From: Hyaloscypha bicolor E
Taxonomy: Eukaryota > Ascomycota > Leotiomycetes > Helotiales > Hyaloscyphaceae
Direction: 5' to 3'
Length of the DNA stretch: 64,000 nt
Assembly: GCF_002865645.1 (NCBI RefSeq)
Contig: NW_020194562.1
Location: 992,001 to 1,056,000 of the forward strand
Under the pieces are notes generated by a model. The model was not told where the DNA came from. It did no database searches and was given only the letters and a program-made list of their open reading frames with translations. Shown here piece by piece: positions 10,363 through 21,895 of this stretch. Position 1 is the first letter of the stretch; the number at the start of each line of letters is the position of its first letter. The position numbers were made by a program, and so were the translations under genes.

Positions 10363-11440
10363 AATTCGTCCAATTCGCTAAGCTAGGGCGGGCACAATCT
10401 TGACCCTCGCAATATAGAAATTCACATAATTCCGTATTATATTTAATTATTACAAAAATTCTACAAAAGTTAGATCTACCTCTTTTATATCTCACAAAGC
10501 TATTTTGAAGAGTTTTAAGTGTTGAGTCGAGATTTGGTATGATTTCTAAACGTAGCGATTTTGGTATGCCTCGCGTTTTAGCGGATGGACGATTTTTAAT
10601 GCCACCCGCCTTCGTAAATAATGCTTTTGTTGTGGCCTGGCTTAGCATATTTACTTGAAATCAATTTCAAAGCTTGGCTATGAATGTCTGACGTGCTACA
10701 CATGGAATTCTTTCGGCGATTGGGTTGCCCTTATCGCATATAGAACCTCCGGGGGCACTCGACCCGCTGTAAGATCTTACATGCTGCAGATGGACATTTG
10801 ATCGCGCAAGAATTTTGATCGCACTGCGGCTCGCCGAGCAGTAAAAAGCAGTGAATGTACAAGATATTTGCTTGAAGTGGAAGATTGAAGGCATTTGGTT
10901 TGCATTAGTCTTTGATTTTCACTACCTCCAGGTATGATGAGAAGTCAATGTTATCCGGGAGCCCAACGTTTATGAACTCTCCCAATATTTCAAGTCTACC
11001 AAAATGCACACCATCTCTCTTGAAGCTCGCCTCAAGGTTGATTGGGTGACTGCGAAGAGGAACTTGGCAGCAGAAATTAATCCATTGTCAGCGTAATCGG
11101 AGGAAGTGATTCAGATGAAGGAAAACACGCTTTGGAATCTCATTAAACGTTTGGCTGCTTGTATTTTGAATGAACTGCGACATATTCAAGAATTTGACAC
11201 TCCTTGCTCCAGGGAATTTGGCTTAGTGTTTTTGAACATTCTTTTCTAGATCTCGAAAGTGAAGGCACTGTGCAGCTGAGTCCACCATCACCACCAGTAC
11301 GGTTTGTGCTGCGGTCTGGCACCGGAAAGACTTCTTAGAATATTGCTTGAAAGTAGAATTTGATGCAGTTGTGCTTCATTAACACCGCGCAACAATGTCT
11401 AGAGGAGAAATCCCTGGGAATCGTGGGACTTTGGGAGCTT
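10363..11440. other. Gene-poor stretch
   Basis: No supported gene. A 132-residue minus-strand frame (10250-10648) overlaps the HHE relic and has no recognisable domain. Composition is ordinary, so this is not a RIP block. Confidence 0.4.
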
Positions 11441-11552
11441 TGTTGGAACTGGGTGTACGCTGGCACACTGTAGTTTATATACCGGGTGTATATATAGAGT
11501 GCTTACCCCGCGTGAGCTGAGAAATCAAGTCGTCAACCTACAAAACATTGCA
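11441..11552 (+). repeat. Possible short 5' LTR of the Copia fragment
   Basis: The segment starts TGTTGGAAC and ends near ACATTGCA, giving TG..CA termini. It contains a TATATA box near 11490 and lies 107 bp upstream of the Copia gag start. The following AAGGTTATAAGCACC could be a primer-binding site. No second LTR copy exists in the window because the element is cut off at its 3' side, so the call is unproven. Confidence 0.3.
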
Positions 11553-11658
11553 AAAGGTTATAAGCACCGGACGCTACCTCTACGCCCTATATTTACGCAC
11601 TATAAATCACTGAATCGGCTCACTTGCACCTACCGGAAATATCCTTCAGAAGTATACT

Positions 11659-13491
11659 ATGGAAGACGACTTTAGTGTGGAAAAGCCCCGGATCGCCAGG
11701 CTTACAGGGCCCAATTATAGGCCCTGGAGCGTTCAGGTACGTAGGCTTTTGATTGGTCAAAGCCTATGAAACGTGGTTAGCCTAGGGGTTGAAATTGCTA
11801 CTGTAGAACCGGGTTCTACAGGGGGTTCTGGTTCTGGAGATGGGAGCGATCCTAAGGCCTCAGGGCCTTCCGGTGATCGTACGGAGGTGAAGGACGCTAA
11901 GGCGAGCACTATAATCATGAGTTTATGTGCTCAGGGGGCCTTACAGCATATATTACTCCTTGGAACGGCCAGGGAGCAATGGATGGCACTGGAAGCACTA
12001 TATGCCCCCCTGGGCATGCAGTAGCTTAGTGCTAAAATTCAGGCTTTTACCAGCTATAAGCCACCGGAACGGGGTGCCACTGTTGCTGTGGTAGTCACGG
12101 AATTGAGTACTTTACAGTACGAAATCGGAACCATCGATTCTACGGAAAGGCCCTCTAAAACCCTCAAAATATCGATTCTTTTTGGGGCTATTAGGGCACT
12201 GGATGAGAGCTTCGCTCCCCTGATATTGCAGCCGGAGATTAGTGGAACCACCACTAATTATAGTGCAATAGTAACTCGCTTCAGTGAGCATGAACGGAGA
12301 ATGGGTCCAAAAGAAGCCCTGAAGGAATCTGTTTTACTGGCCAAAACAGGGGGAAAGAGCCCTAAATTTCAGGGGAAGTGCTTCAACTGTGGTAAACAAG
12401 GCCATAGAAAATCTGATTGCAAGAGCAAGAAGGTAGAGAAGCAAGAAAATCAGGAAAAGAGCCCTAGTACAGGGCCCTTAGCAACCCCTGGAGGAGGCAG
12501 AGGACTCTCTCCAGGGCCTGGAAAATCAACTGAGAAGCCTATAGCGAATGCTAGTAGCGCTGCAACCAGTTGGATGGCTCTAGCAGAGCCCACCTATAGT
12601 AAGGATTTACTATGGGTCATCGATTCTGGAAGCTCCCGGCATATGACTTATTTACGGGAGGCTTTTACTGAGTATAGGGTGCTAGACACCCCTATACTAG
12701 TAACTACGGCAAATGGGGCCCGGATTCCGGCTATTGCGGAGGGTACTGTGCTTTTGCAGGCGGCCCTAGGGGCCTCCGTACGAACTGTAAAGCTTACTGG
12801 AGTGCTTTACGTACCTAAGCTCGCTGGGAGCTTAATTTCGGTACTGCAGCTTCAGGATAAGGGCATTACCATACGCACTACCACTGGTTCCACTGGAAAG
12901 AAGCTCTTAATTGAGTTTCAGGGAACAGTAGTAGGGGTTGCTAGCCGCTTAGGGAGAGCGTACGCCCTGGACAGTGTCCCACAAGGCACTGATATTGGGC
13001 TAAAAGCAACCACTGTACCGGAAAACCAAGCTAGTAACCACCTCTGGCACCGCCGGTTCGGACACTTAAGCTCCACGTGCTTAAAGCTGGAACACACTGT
13101 TTCTACAGGGCTTAAAGAGCCTATTGGGGCTCTTCAGGAGCCCTGCGAGCCCTGTATTAAGGCTAAAACAGTGCGGGTGGTGAGCCAGAAGGCCCCTGAG
13201 AAGGCTACAGCTCCACTCGAACAGACCCACAGCGATTTTTGGGGCCCTTATAGTGTACCCACACTAGAAGGGGACACCTATATGCTTATATTTACGGACG
13301 ATTATACCCGTAAATCGTGGGTATACCTCACCAAAACTAGGAAGCAGCTGAGAACTGTGTTTTTGCAGTTTAAGGCCCTAGTGGAGCTGGAATCAGGGCA
13401 TAAAATTAAGGCTGTACGCTGCGATAATGCCTCGGAATATAAGTCCTTAGGGGGGTTCAGGGCTATATATACGGGCTACTTACCACTGTAG
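11659..13491 (+). mobile_element. Ty1/Copia-type gag-pol fragment, truncated in integrase
   Basis: A single reading frame starts at ATG 11659 (MEDDFSVEKPRIARLTG). In order it contains: gag (LTGPNYRPWSVQVRRLL); a CCHC zinc knuckle CFNCGKQGHRKSDC at about 12380; the protease motif WVIDSGSSRHMT at 12615; the GAG-pre-integrase motif LWHRRFGHLSSTCLKLEH at 13045; and the start of the integrase core (THSDFWGPY, FTDDYTRKSW, RCDNASEY). The frame then diverges and stops at 13491, so reverse transcriptase and RNase H are missing. The order protease-integrase marks Copia rather than Gypsy. Two in-frame stops interrupt gag: TGA at 11767 and TAG at 12022. The second reads as CAG to TAG, a C-to-T change in CpA context. 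The element is inactive. Base composition is near normal, so it has been hit far less than the RIP block at 27-39 kb. Confidence 0.9.
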
Positions 13492-14011
13492 AACAGCAGT
13501 CAATTCAGTACGTTTTACTTGGTTTACATTGCAAGCACGTGACCCTCGCTTCTTTACTTAGCTAGTTCAACAAGCTTGGGGACTATTCCAAGTCACGTGA
13601 CAAGCCGTCAATGAGAATAAGAGGGGTGTTTGATTCAAATAGCCTCATGTCCGGTTTGTTACATTCGAGTTGTTGATATTCTGAACTCCAAATAGGGGTC
13701 ACAAATATTTGATAATTGGTTTTGTGGTACTCCGGAAGCTATTCCGACAAGTGACTAATAAGCGCCTCCTCGAGTATCGACAGCAACCCCACTCTCAGCA
13801 TCTGTATCGGAAGCAAGGACAGTGACCGCAAGTACACAAGAGCCCCGATAATCGCCGCTGGACGGAGGAGCCTAGCGGCTTCTATCTCGGCTTGCAATCA
13901 ACCTGGAACGCTAAGTCTTCATTCCTCCAGACCACCAAGGTCGGACACTTATTCGCAACACTTCTCAATTTCAAACTCCTCACTTCCGTCAAGATTGCCA
14001 AGGCCGCAGCA
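13492..14011. other. Junction between the Copia fragment and the AtuA-type gene
   Basis: This holds the 5' flank of the AtuA-type gene. The open frame of that gene extends upstream to 13892 without an ATG. The glycine-rich first strand expected at the N-terminus of the family is not readable here, so the 5' exon may have been lost when the retroelement inserted. Confidence 0.4.
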
Positions 14012-16453
14012 ATGGACGAGCACATCGACGTCCTAGTCGGCGACTGGATGAGCGAGTTGAACATTCCAACACGAGCTTACAACGTTGCAAACGGTCTAGG
14101 GATCGGTTACGAGGAGACTTTCCTTGAAGCCCTCGAACCTGCCTTGGAGAATATCGCCAAGAAAGGTATCAAGCTTGCCGCGAATGCCGGGACTGTTGCA
14201 ACGAAGGAGTTGTATGATATTGTGGTTAAGATGGTGAAGGAGAAAGGGCTGGATTTAGCGGTTGCGTGGATTGAGGGTGATGTCGTTTCGGATCTTGTGA
14301 AGGATGATTTGAAGAAAGCCCCGAGGAAGTTTGTGCACATTAGCACGGGGGAATCACTTGAGGAGTGGGGGTTCGATCCTCTATTTGCCCAATGCTACCT
14401 GGGCGGCCTGGGAATTGCAATGGCGTTCAAAGCTGGCGCAGACATTGTCATTTGTGGCCGGGTGGCAGATGCTTCTCCTATTGTTGGAGCGGCAGCTTGG
14501 TGGCATAACTGGTCTCGTACCGACTACGACCAACTTGCACAATCTCTGATAGCTGGGCATCTTATTGAATGCTCCGTGTATGTTACTGGCGGAAACTTCT
14601 GCGGCTTCAAGAGTTTGGACTGGGCTGGCATCAACGATTTAGGATATCCAATTGCAGAGATTGCACATGATGGAGACGTAATCATCACCAAGGCGAAGAA
14701 CACTGGGGGCCTTGTATCCATCGAGACATGCAAAGAGCAGCTTTTGTACGAGATTCAAGGGATGTACTATCTCAACTGCGACGTCACGGCGGTGATCAAT
14801 CAGGCTTGCTTCACTGAACTCGCACCAAATCGGGTCATGCTCTCTGGCATCACTGGAAAGCCACCTCCAGCTGCGACGAAGATGGGCCTCACGGCTTTCG
14901 GTGGATATCAAGCAGAGCTCCATTGGGCTATGATTGGGTTGGATATTGATGAGCGAGTGAAACTACTTGACGACCAGCTGAGAGATAGTTTCGGAAAATC
15001 AAGGATGGCGAAATTTAGTCTCTGGGATATCTCTGTGTACGGTTCGACTCCTGAAAATCCACGGAATCAGAACTCTTGTATCGTGGATGTGCGCTTGTTT
15101 GCACAGGCCAGGCATGCCGAAGATCTCTCCGAAACCAATTTCATCAGACCGGCACTTGACATAAACATGCGTAAGTGAACCTTGCTCTTAACAGTGTGTC
15201 AAATGAATAGAATAGAATAGAGTAGTGACCACTACTCTATTCTATTCATCAAAATTTACCCGCTACTCATATTCTATTCATATTCTAATCATGGTATTCA
15301 TGAATATTCATGAATATTCATGAATACTTTGAGTGGTATGCATGTGATTCTGCACGTGAGGAGCTAGCTATATTAGGTAAAGCTTCCGCTTGCTCCCGCT
15401 CTAGCGCCACCTCGCTATCCAATTAGGCAACGGCGAGGCTTGGTAAGCGAACCAAAGTACAAGATTCCGAGGAGGATAATTAGTTTATTATTGTAGAAAA
15501 TTAGTATATAGCTAGTATTATATAAGTCTTAGCTTAGTTTAACTAGAGCTATTAATAGGCGCCTTAGTTATTTAATAATTATTAAGTAAACCTTGATTTT
15601 CCATGGTCACGTGAAGTCACGCGACCAGTAATTACAAGTATTCATGAATATTCATGAATATATATTCTACTCTACTCTAAATTTTTGAGAATTACGCTAC
15701 TCATATTCTATTCAAGATATTCATGAATATTCATGAATACCTTGAATACCTTGAATACCTTGAATACCTTGAATACTTTTTTGATACACTGGCTCTTAAA
15801 CAGGTCAGATGCTGACTTGGAGCTGAAGACACTTATCCGGCAGCCACTTTCCATGCCGACCTACGGACTGCCGTACCCAAAGTCGTAAGAATTGGCATCT
15901 GCACTTTGATATCGGGTCCAAGCTGACTTGTTGATAGTTTACCGAATACTTTCCGACACTCATTCCACAACCAACACAAACAATCCACTTCTCAACTGGT
16001 GCATCGCCGATGACGTTTGTGCCACCAACAGAGACTACTATACACCCAGCATCTCAGCCGTCATACCCGCCAACAAACCCTGTTGATTTGAGCTCTTTTG
16101 GCCCCACAAAACAAGTTCCACTAGGACGTGTCGTGTACGGACGAGCTGGAGACAAGGGGTCAAATTGTAACGTCGGATTATTCGCACGTAATGCACAAGA
16201 ATGGCCGTGGCTCCGCAGCTTACTGAGCACAGAGAAGTTGATAGATCTGATGGACGAAGAATACAAGGGCCAGGAAATTGATCGCATGGAGTTCCCAAAT
16301 CTTTGGGCTGTGCACTTTTTACTCCACGACCACTTGGATCGTGGCGTGACAGCAAATGCTGGATATGATATTCTGGGAAAGTTCATTGCTGAGTTCCTCA
16401 GACTGAAGAAAGTGGATGTTCCGGTAGCTTTCTTGGAGAAAGGGGTTTTGTAA
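14012..16453 (+). CDS. AtuA/DUF1446-type protein (acyclic terpene utilisation family)
   Basis: Three exons read cleanly: 14012-15170, 15829-15884 and 15938-16453, giving 576 residues. Exon 1 is the DUF1446 domain (IDVLVGDWMSELN, VICGRVADASPIVGAAAWW, YGSTPENPRNQNSCIVDVRL). The junctions restore family motifs: HTYPAATFHADLRTAVPK, then FTEYFPTLIPQ. The C-terminal AtuA-like domain follows (GRVVYGRAGDKGSNCNVGLF, FLLHDHLDRGV). In bacteria AtuA belongs to acyclic terpene (citronellol/geraniol) utilisation; the fungal role is not established. Intron 1 is 658 bp because it holds a 600-bp MITE plus its 8-bp duplication, and the ancestral intron was 50 bp. The chosen ATG leaves out about 30 residues normally found before IDVLVGDW. 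A Copia fragment ends 520 bp upstream, so the N-terminus may be missing. The coding body shows no stops. Confidence 0.85.
15192..15791. mobile_element. hAT-like MITE (600 bp) inside intron 1 of the AtuA-type gene
   Basis: Termini are CAGTGTGTCAAA on the left and, reverse-complemented, CAGTGTATCAAA on the right. A perfect 8-bp duplication GCTCTTAA flanks it (15184-15191 and 15792-15799). The interior has multiple TATTCATGAATATTCATGAA palindromes and, near the right end, four tandem CTTGAATAC units. It shares end sequence and the ATTCATGAAT palindrome with the element at 3180-3617, so both belong to one family. The centre (about 15370-15600) differs between the two. It is non-coding. Confidence 0.88.
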
Positions 16454-16562
16454 AACTAGCCAGGAAGACTTTCACAGGGGCGGTGACTTCCACATAAGTC
16501 AGACTCAACTTTTTTTTTCGCTGGTTCTGTTTTAGTCTTTGGACGTGAGCAGCTGCCGCCTT

Positions 16563-16664
16563 AACCTGAGCCGAGGGTGAGCATTCCTGAGCACGGCCTG
16601 AGCTCGGCCTGAGCAACCTGAGCAACCTGAGCACACGGCAGAGTCAGCCTGAGCATGCGCTGAG
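16563..16664. repeat. Tandem CCTGAGC-type repeat
   Basis: Within 100 bp the motif CCTGAG followed by C and a short variable spacer appears about eight times. Its reverse complement (CTCAGG) is clustered again at 39090-39140. This may be the degenerate end of a dispersed element. Confidence 0.45.
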
Positions 16665-17229
16665 AGGCCATTTTAGCTTCCAAAGGGGCTCGTTCTGGCT
16701 CCCTTGATGCTCGGTTATACTTTCCTTATCTTATCTTCAAGTACAGATCCCATTTTAGCTCCCTTGCGACCAAGATTCCCCCAGAGCCATTTTTAGATGT
16801 ATATTCGCTTATATACACGTGATAAGTAGGTCAGCCTCATTATTCCATAACGTCTTATTATTGTCCATAGGAGCGATTTTATATAATACGAATTTCAGTG
16901 GTATTTAATTTACTCCTCTTTACTTTTGGATATTTTAATACTATACTTTCCTCGCGTGTCTCTTTTCTCTTTCTTTTTCTCCTAGTTTTTGTTCTGCTTA
17001 TAAGAGGGTAAAGGGCCAAGGTGCTCCGACAGCGAGTTTGATTCCTGTGCTATTTATGTACATGTGATATTACTTCGGGAAGGGCCTTATACCAGTTCTA
17101 TCTCGACGGATGATTGGGATGACTAGTTCGCCGGTTGATCGTTATGAGATTCATGCAGCTGCGAGATTGCCCTACTAAAGGGTTATACTAAGGCTTAGGA
17201 GAGGGATTATATATGCTATGTAAGGGATA
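16665..17229. other. Intergenic, nothing recognised
   Basis: AT-leaning DNA with pyrimidine tracts near 16960. No coding signal. It leads into the minisatellite. Confidence 0.4.
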
Positions 17230-17890
17230 ATCGTATCAGTGGGACCGAGAGAGGGGAGATCGCCGGTGGCAAGCCTGCTAATGGTGACATTACGTAGCAG
17301 TGATGCCGTATCAAGTCGCACTAGTGTCCAGTGGCGCTGGGAGATTCATGTAAATCCTAGCAGTCCAGGATTGTATTGGCACCGGAGCTTTACTAACAAA
17401 GGGAGGAGGGGGAAGGGGAGGGTCAGCTGGCAGACGCCAGACAGAGGTGGAGATTCATGCAGTATCGATGCCGTATCCAAGGAGTTATACCAAGGGCTAG
17501 TAGTACTGGGAGATCCAATCCTGGCAAGGGAGAATCACACTAGCGGCACAGTTTAGTGACAAAGGGGTGCAGGATCAGCTGGGTATAGGTCAAACAGAGG
17601 TGGAGATTCATGTAACGCCAATGCCGCGAAGGAGTCATACCAAGGGCTAATGGCACTGGGAGATTCATGTAAATCCTGATAATGCAGAACCACATCAGCG
17701 GCACAGTTCACTGGCAAGAGTGCAGGATTAGCTGGGTTGGGGTCAAACAGAGGTGGAGATTCATGCAATGGTAATGCCGCGTCCAGAAGGGGTCACACCA
17801 AGGCTAGTGGCACGGGAGAGCAAGGCAGAATCACATCAGCGGCACAGTTCACTGACAAAGGGGGTACGAGGTTGCTGGTATGATTTCTGT
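17230..17890. repeat. Degenerate minisatellite, about four copies of a roughly 150-180 bp unit
   Basis: The same ordered words recur: GGTGGAGATTCATGYA, AATGCCGCG/GATGCCGTATC, TACCAAGGGCTA, GGCACTGGGAGATTCATG, ATCAGCGGCACAGTTCACTG and GTGCAGGATCAGCTGGG. They appear with starts near 17285, 17448, 17600 and 17750. Copies differ by substitutions and short deletions. Reading frames crossing the array are consequences of the repeat and not genes. The 350 bp after it (17890-18244) shows nothing further. Confidence 0.7.
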
Positions 17891-18244
17891 GACCGATCTC
17901 ATTCATGCAAAGGTTTAGGATATCCCAGAGGGCGGGGCTCTGCCTACGATCAGCTTCTCCCTCTCTTCGTATTAAGTGAGGGGTAAGCTGGGCCTTAGTA
18001 CAATCCCTTCCTGGTGGCCCTGAATCTTACAATTCACGAAGCATCAGCAGCCTCAACACTACCGAAGACATGTCAGCCAACTGTGCTGCGTTCTGAGTAA
18101 TTGTATTCTGTTATCACTTATCGCCGGACAATCGCCAGCGTAAACAACTTCGTCCTACTCGCCGCATTGCGACCTCCCCTGATCTCCGCGAACCCGCATC
18201 ATCAAAACCGCTTTCCACATCCCCAGTATCCCGACTCGAGCTTT

Positions 18245-18732
18245 TTATAAGCTCCCTCGAAAGATCTTTCGAAGCAGGTGTCTCAAGACAACATTGCCGC
18301 CTTCTTGGTTGAACGTGTTGCGAAATATCTTGCCCGTCTCCTTGGTATAGGCTCGCAGCTCTGCCACGTCGTAGAAGGTCTGAACTTTTTCCTCACTACC
18401 ACTTCGTCCCCATTCAATCAAATCAACGATATTGACGTATGTCCTTCGTACAGCCTATGATCCGCGTCAGTATAAATCTACCAACTTTCGTTGCACGGTC
18501 TCCTACCTCCTCGCGTTGCTCACACGTTTCCGGAAGCGGCTCGACACCGATTGCACGACAAAGCGCAGTCAAATCGTTCTCTGCACCGTACCGCATATGC
18601 AGTTCGCTTGCACCGCATCTTGGTATCTGTTCCACGCATCGTCTGACGCGCACTGCCACGGCGCCATCCTTCGTATTCCCGCAAGTTAGCATACGAAGTA
18701 GCTAGTGGGAGAGAAGGGTCATAATCGAACAT
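18245..18732 (-). pseudogene. Small conserved fungal protein of unknown function, two frameshifts
   Basis: From ATG 18732 the protein begins MFDYDPSLPLATSYANLREY. It then needs a 2-base correction in a GCGCG run (near 18665) to continue as SDDAWNRYQDAVQ, and a 1-base correction in an AA run (near 18607) to continue as SELHMRYGAENDLTALCRA. A normal intron after CEQREE (gtagga..catag) restores AVRRTYVNIVDLIEWGR and an intact C-terminus ending at the TAA at 18245. The layout (acidic short protein, LCRAIGVEPLP, VNIVDLIE, TKETGKIF) resembles a family I have seen widely in filamentous fungi as hypothetical proteins; its function is unknown. The two lesions make it a likely pseudogene. It lies directly downstream of the kinase-TPR gene. 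Confidence 0.6.
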
Positions 18733-18842
18733 TTTAATTGCTCTTTAAATATCAACTTCTCTTAAGTTTAAAGTATCTTAGTATACTGAATCTTATTTTA
18801 GAAGCTACTACATACAGTATTTATATGCCGCCACCTAGTGAA

Positions 18843-21800
18843 CTACGCCCCAAACGTCGTCTTATACCACGCGTCTACTTCAGCCTTGGCCTGAGACTCG
18901 GCGGCCGAGACCACCGTTCCAGGCCATATTCGTTCCAGGTTCTGCTTGAGCTTTTGCCTCCGCTCTTGCCTCCGCTCGTTCTTTCGCCTTTGCTTCCACT
19001 CATCTTTCCTCGCTCGCCGTGCTTCCCTTGTCAGCTTCTGGAGCTCTGCACGCAACTTGCTCACCTCGGCGGCGCGGTCTTCCTCTTCCTCTCCGCATCT
19101 CATATTACAAGTAGCGGCCAAGTTTGCCAGCGCCATCAGCGTGTCCCGGTGGAGCGGGCCCAGGACGCGCCGCCGGGCTTCCAGGACATGGCGCTCTTTG
19201 GCTTCGGCTTCGGCGAGCTTCGCACAATCGGGGCCTTGCATCTTGAGTAGCAGGGCCAAGTTGCCCAGGCTAGCCAATATGTCGGGGTGGTCGCCGTCCA
19301 GCTGGCTCGTTCGCAGCTCCAGCACTTCGTTCTCCAGCTGCGCCGCCTCGTCCCACCTGCGCTGCCGGTGGTACACTGCAGCCAGCACGGCTCTGGCATC
19401 GGCCATGTCAGGGTCGTTACGCTGCAGCACCCGGCTGCCGCGTTTGAGCACGCAGCCCAGGAGCTCCTCGGCCATCTTCCAGCGCCTTTGTCCTCTTTCC
19501 GCGGCCGTCACCTTCTTCTTTGATGGGATAGCTGCTGTTCTTGCCCCTGCCGGTATCACGACCTCCCTTTCCACCTCTCGGCATGTCTGCACGCAACCAT
19601 AGATGGCTGCGAGGTTTTTCTCACTCCGCAGAGTTCGGGGGTGGTCCGGTCCCTGCTGGCTCCTCCTAGTCTCTAAGACAACCAACTCGAGGCTCTCGGC
19701 CTCGCGCCAGCGCTTCTGCTTCACAAGGGTCATGGCCAAGCTTTCCATGGTCTCGATCGTTTCCAGGTGCTTGTTTCCTAGCAGATCCTTCTTCTTATCC
19801 AAGATGTCCCGCTCCAACCAATTAGCTTTTATCCAATAACCGCGACTTCGATAGGACGCGGCCAGTTCGCCGCGGCTATTCAGAAGCCGTCTGTTGTTCT
19901 CTTTCTTTGCCTTATCTAGCTCGTATTGCCTAGAGTTCTCCTCCATGAATTTATTCGCGAAATAAGCCTGAGGCATGTCTGGACTTGTGTCTTTTCTTTC
20001 CGCTATTCCTTTTTCGATTTCCAAATAGAGTCGTCCTGCCTGGTCCAGTTCTCCGAGCTGAGTAATAATCCCTGCCAGACGCTGCTTTAGAAGCATGACA
20101 AGCTCGCAACTGCTTCCAAGGGTGTTTTCCAGGTCTTCGATCTCCATCTCGTAGGCGACCTTGACGTTGTTTGCCTCATCTCGAACGTGAGCCTCGCCTA
20201 CATTTGACCACGCCACATTGCCGCTGTCGAAAAATCTCATGAATGCTTCTTGGAACTCGGGCTCTATCCTTCCGTAACGAATCTTCTTGATGTCCTGCTC
20301 TAGGTCAATGATAGGCCTTGAGCTCCCAAAGACTAATTCGTCCGATTTCCGCGGGTCCTTTCCAGTGCCGAATCCGATGGCCTTGCATAAGGCGAGCTGA
20401 TACGTATCGTCTCGTTGACCCGTCGCTAGCCTCGTCTCCCAGCTCGTCACCAATTGGCGCCGCAGCCGGTAGTCGACTTGAGTGAGCTGGTAGAGAGACT
20501 TTGAGATCCAACTGTCGAATGGCGAACTAGGGCGTAGGCCAGCGCTATTCTCTTTCGTAGTTAGCTGGAATTGTTTATAGGCGCGAACGGGCTCGTCTCC
20601 GTAGGGCGTGGAGCTAAAAATCCTTTTTAAGTCAAAGTCACTGAAGACGGGGTGCTTTTCAGAAGGTTCAATGTTGGAGATAAGCCCGAGCAAGACCAGC
20701 AAGTTCGATGTTCTTTCTGTCTGGTTCCTATTCAAGGAAAGCGACCAAAACTTTTCTAGCCGAACTAGCTGGCTTTCTGGAGCTGTGTTGCGGTAATGGG
20801 CCAGGTATTGTTCAACAAAGTCATGCAGCCCGTTCTCGACTTTCAGCTTGTATATGCTCTTTTCGTCAGGCCGCCTAAGGTCAGGGTAAGCGGCATTGCC
20901 ATGGTCCGACGAATGATGTGCCCAGTACGAGAGGAGGTTGTCCCGGAATACCAACCAAAAGCAGACGAGACCGAGCGAGTAAATGTCTGCTTTTTTCGCA
21001 TCGCCTATTGGGATCCGCTTCTTGCTATACTCCGGAGCTTCCCACGGTGGACTCCTAGGCAACGATACCTCCTCCGTATCGCTGTCCCCAATGTGAGAAA
21101 AACAAAAGTCAATTATCTTGGCCGTGAAGCGTTCATCTGGGCCTTTATCTGAGCCCTGGTTGAATATGAGAATGTTGTCCGGTTTGATATCGCCATGAAT
21201 GATGTCTGTATAGTCGTTAGGTTCATTCCGCTAAGGCGTAAGAGTTTATTGGAAAGAAAAGAAGGAGAAGTAAGTAGAAATGAGATGAGAAAGAAGAGGG
21301 GGAGATTCTGCACCGTGTTCATGTATCTTCAAAGTAGCAGAGACGCAATCCCTGCAGATGTTAAGTTTGTCGTCAAACGACAACTTTTTGCCCTCCTCCG
21401 ACTCGATGAACTGCCGCAAGTTCCCCCAGTGCGCTTTTTCAAACACCAAGACTGGCCACAAGACGCCGTCGTCGTATTTTGCTTCCCAGCCAACCCCTAG
21501 CAAATTCGCCACGCACTTTTCCCGGCGCACCCACGGCTTGGTCAGGACGCGGATCTCGTTTGCGAATTCGTGGAGGGCCCCTCTCAGGGCTGTGGGGCGG
21601 GCCTCTGGTGGTAGTGGTCCCGAATCGGCGTACAGCTTGAACGCAAAGCTAGTCTGGACATTCACGAGGGCCTGGTGAACGACCCCGGATGCTCCAGCAC
21701 CGAGCTGGCCCAGCTGCGGCTGCCAGGTGATGGGCAGAAGGTCCACGTTGCACGACTGCACGACCGCGAGGAATCCGGCAAGATCAAGGCTCTCGGACGG

Positions 21801-21867
21801 AGGAGCGGCTGCATCAGTGCGGCTATGGCTAGGCTGGCTAGGGGAATGTTCAGATTCTGCATTTCAT
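18843..21867 (-). CDS. Protein kinase fused to tetratricopeptide repeats
   Basis: Exon 1 (to 21314) carries the kinase N-lobe: glycine loop LGAGASGVVHQ and the ATP-binding Lys in FAFKLY. A canonical intron 21206-21313 (G|gtgcag, branch CTAAC, tacag|AC) joins HEHD to IIHGDIKPDN. Exon 2 has the catalytic Asp and Asn (HGDIKPDN, a non-RD loop), DFC in place of DFG, PPWEAPE and ADIYSLGLV. Residues from about 400 onward are helical, with kinesin-light-chain-style TPRs (HLETIETMESLAMTLVKQ, HPDILASLGNLALLL, HRDTLMALANLAATC) and a basic coiled C-terminus. Length is about 970 residues. The start is unresolved: the frame opens at 21863 with no ATG. ATG 21867 is one base out of frame across an AAA run, and removing one A gives MNAESEHSPS. 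TPRs suggest a partner-binding or sensor role. It is a neighbour of a kinase-ankyrin gene and a HeLo-like gene. Confidence 0.85.
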
Positions 21868-21895
21868 AGACATCAATATAAAGTACACAACGCCT

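Noticed and set aside
10250..10648. Minus-strand 132-residue frame over the end of the HHE relic
   Set aside because: It overlaps the better-supported HHE remains on the other strand and has no recognisable domain.
17239..17986. Frames across the minisatellite on both strands
   Set aside because: They arise from the repeated units and do not look like protein.
21206..21313. GC-donor splicing of the kinase-TPR intron
   Set aside because: A canonical G|gtgcag donor with the tacag acceptor gives HEHDIIHGDIKPDN in phase, so no rare donor is needed.
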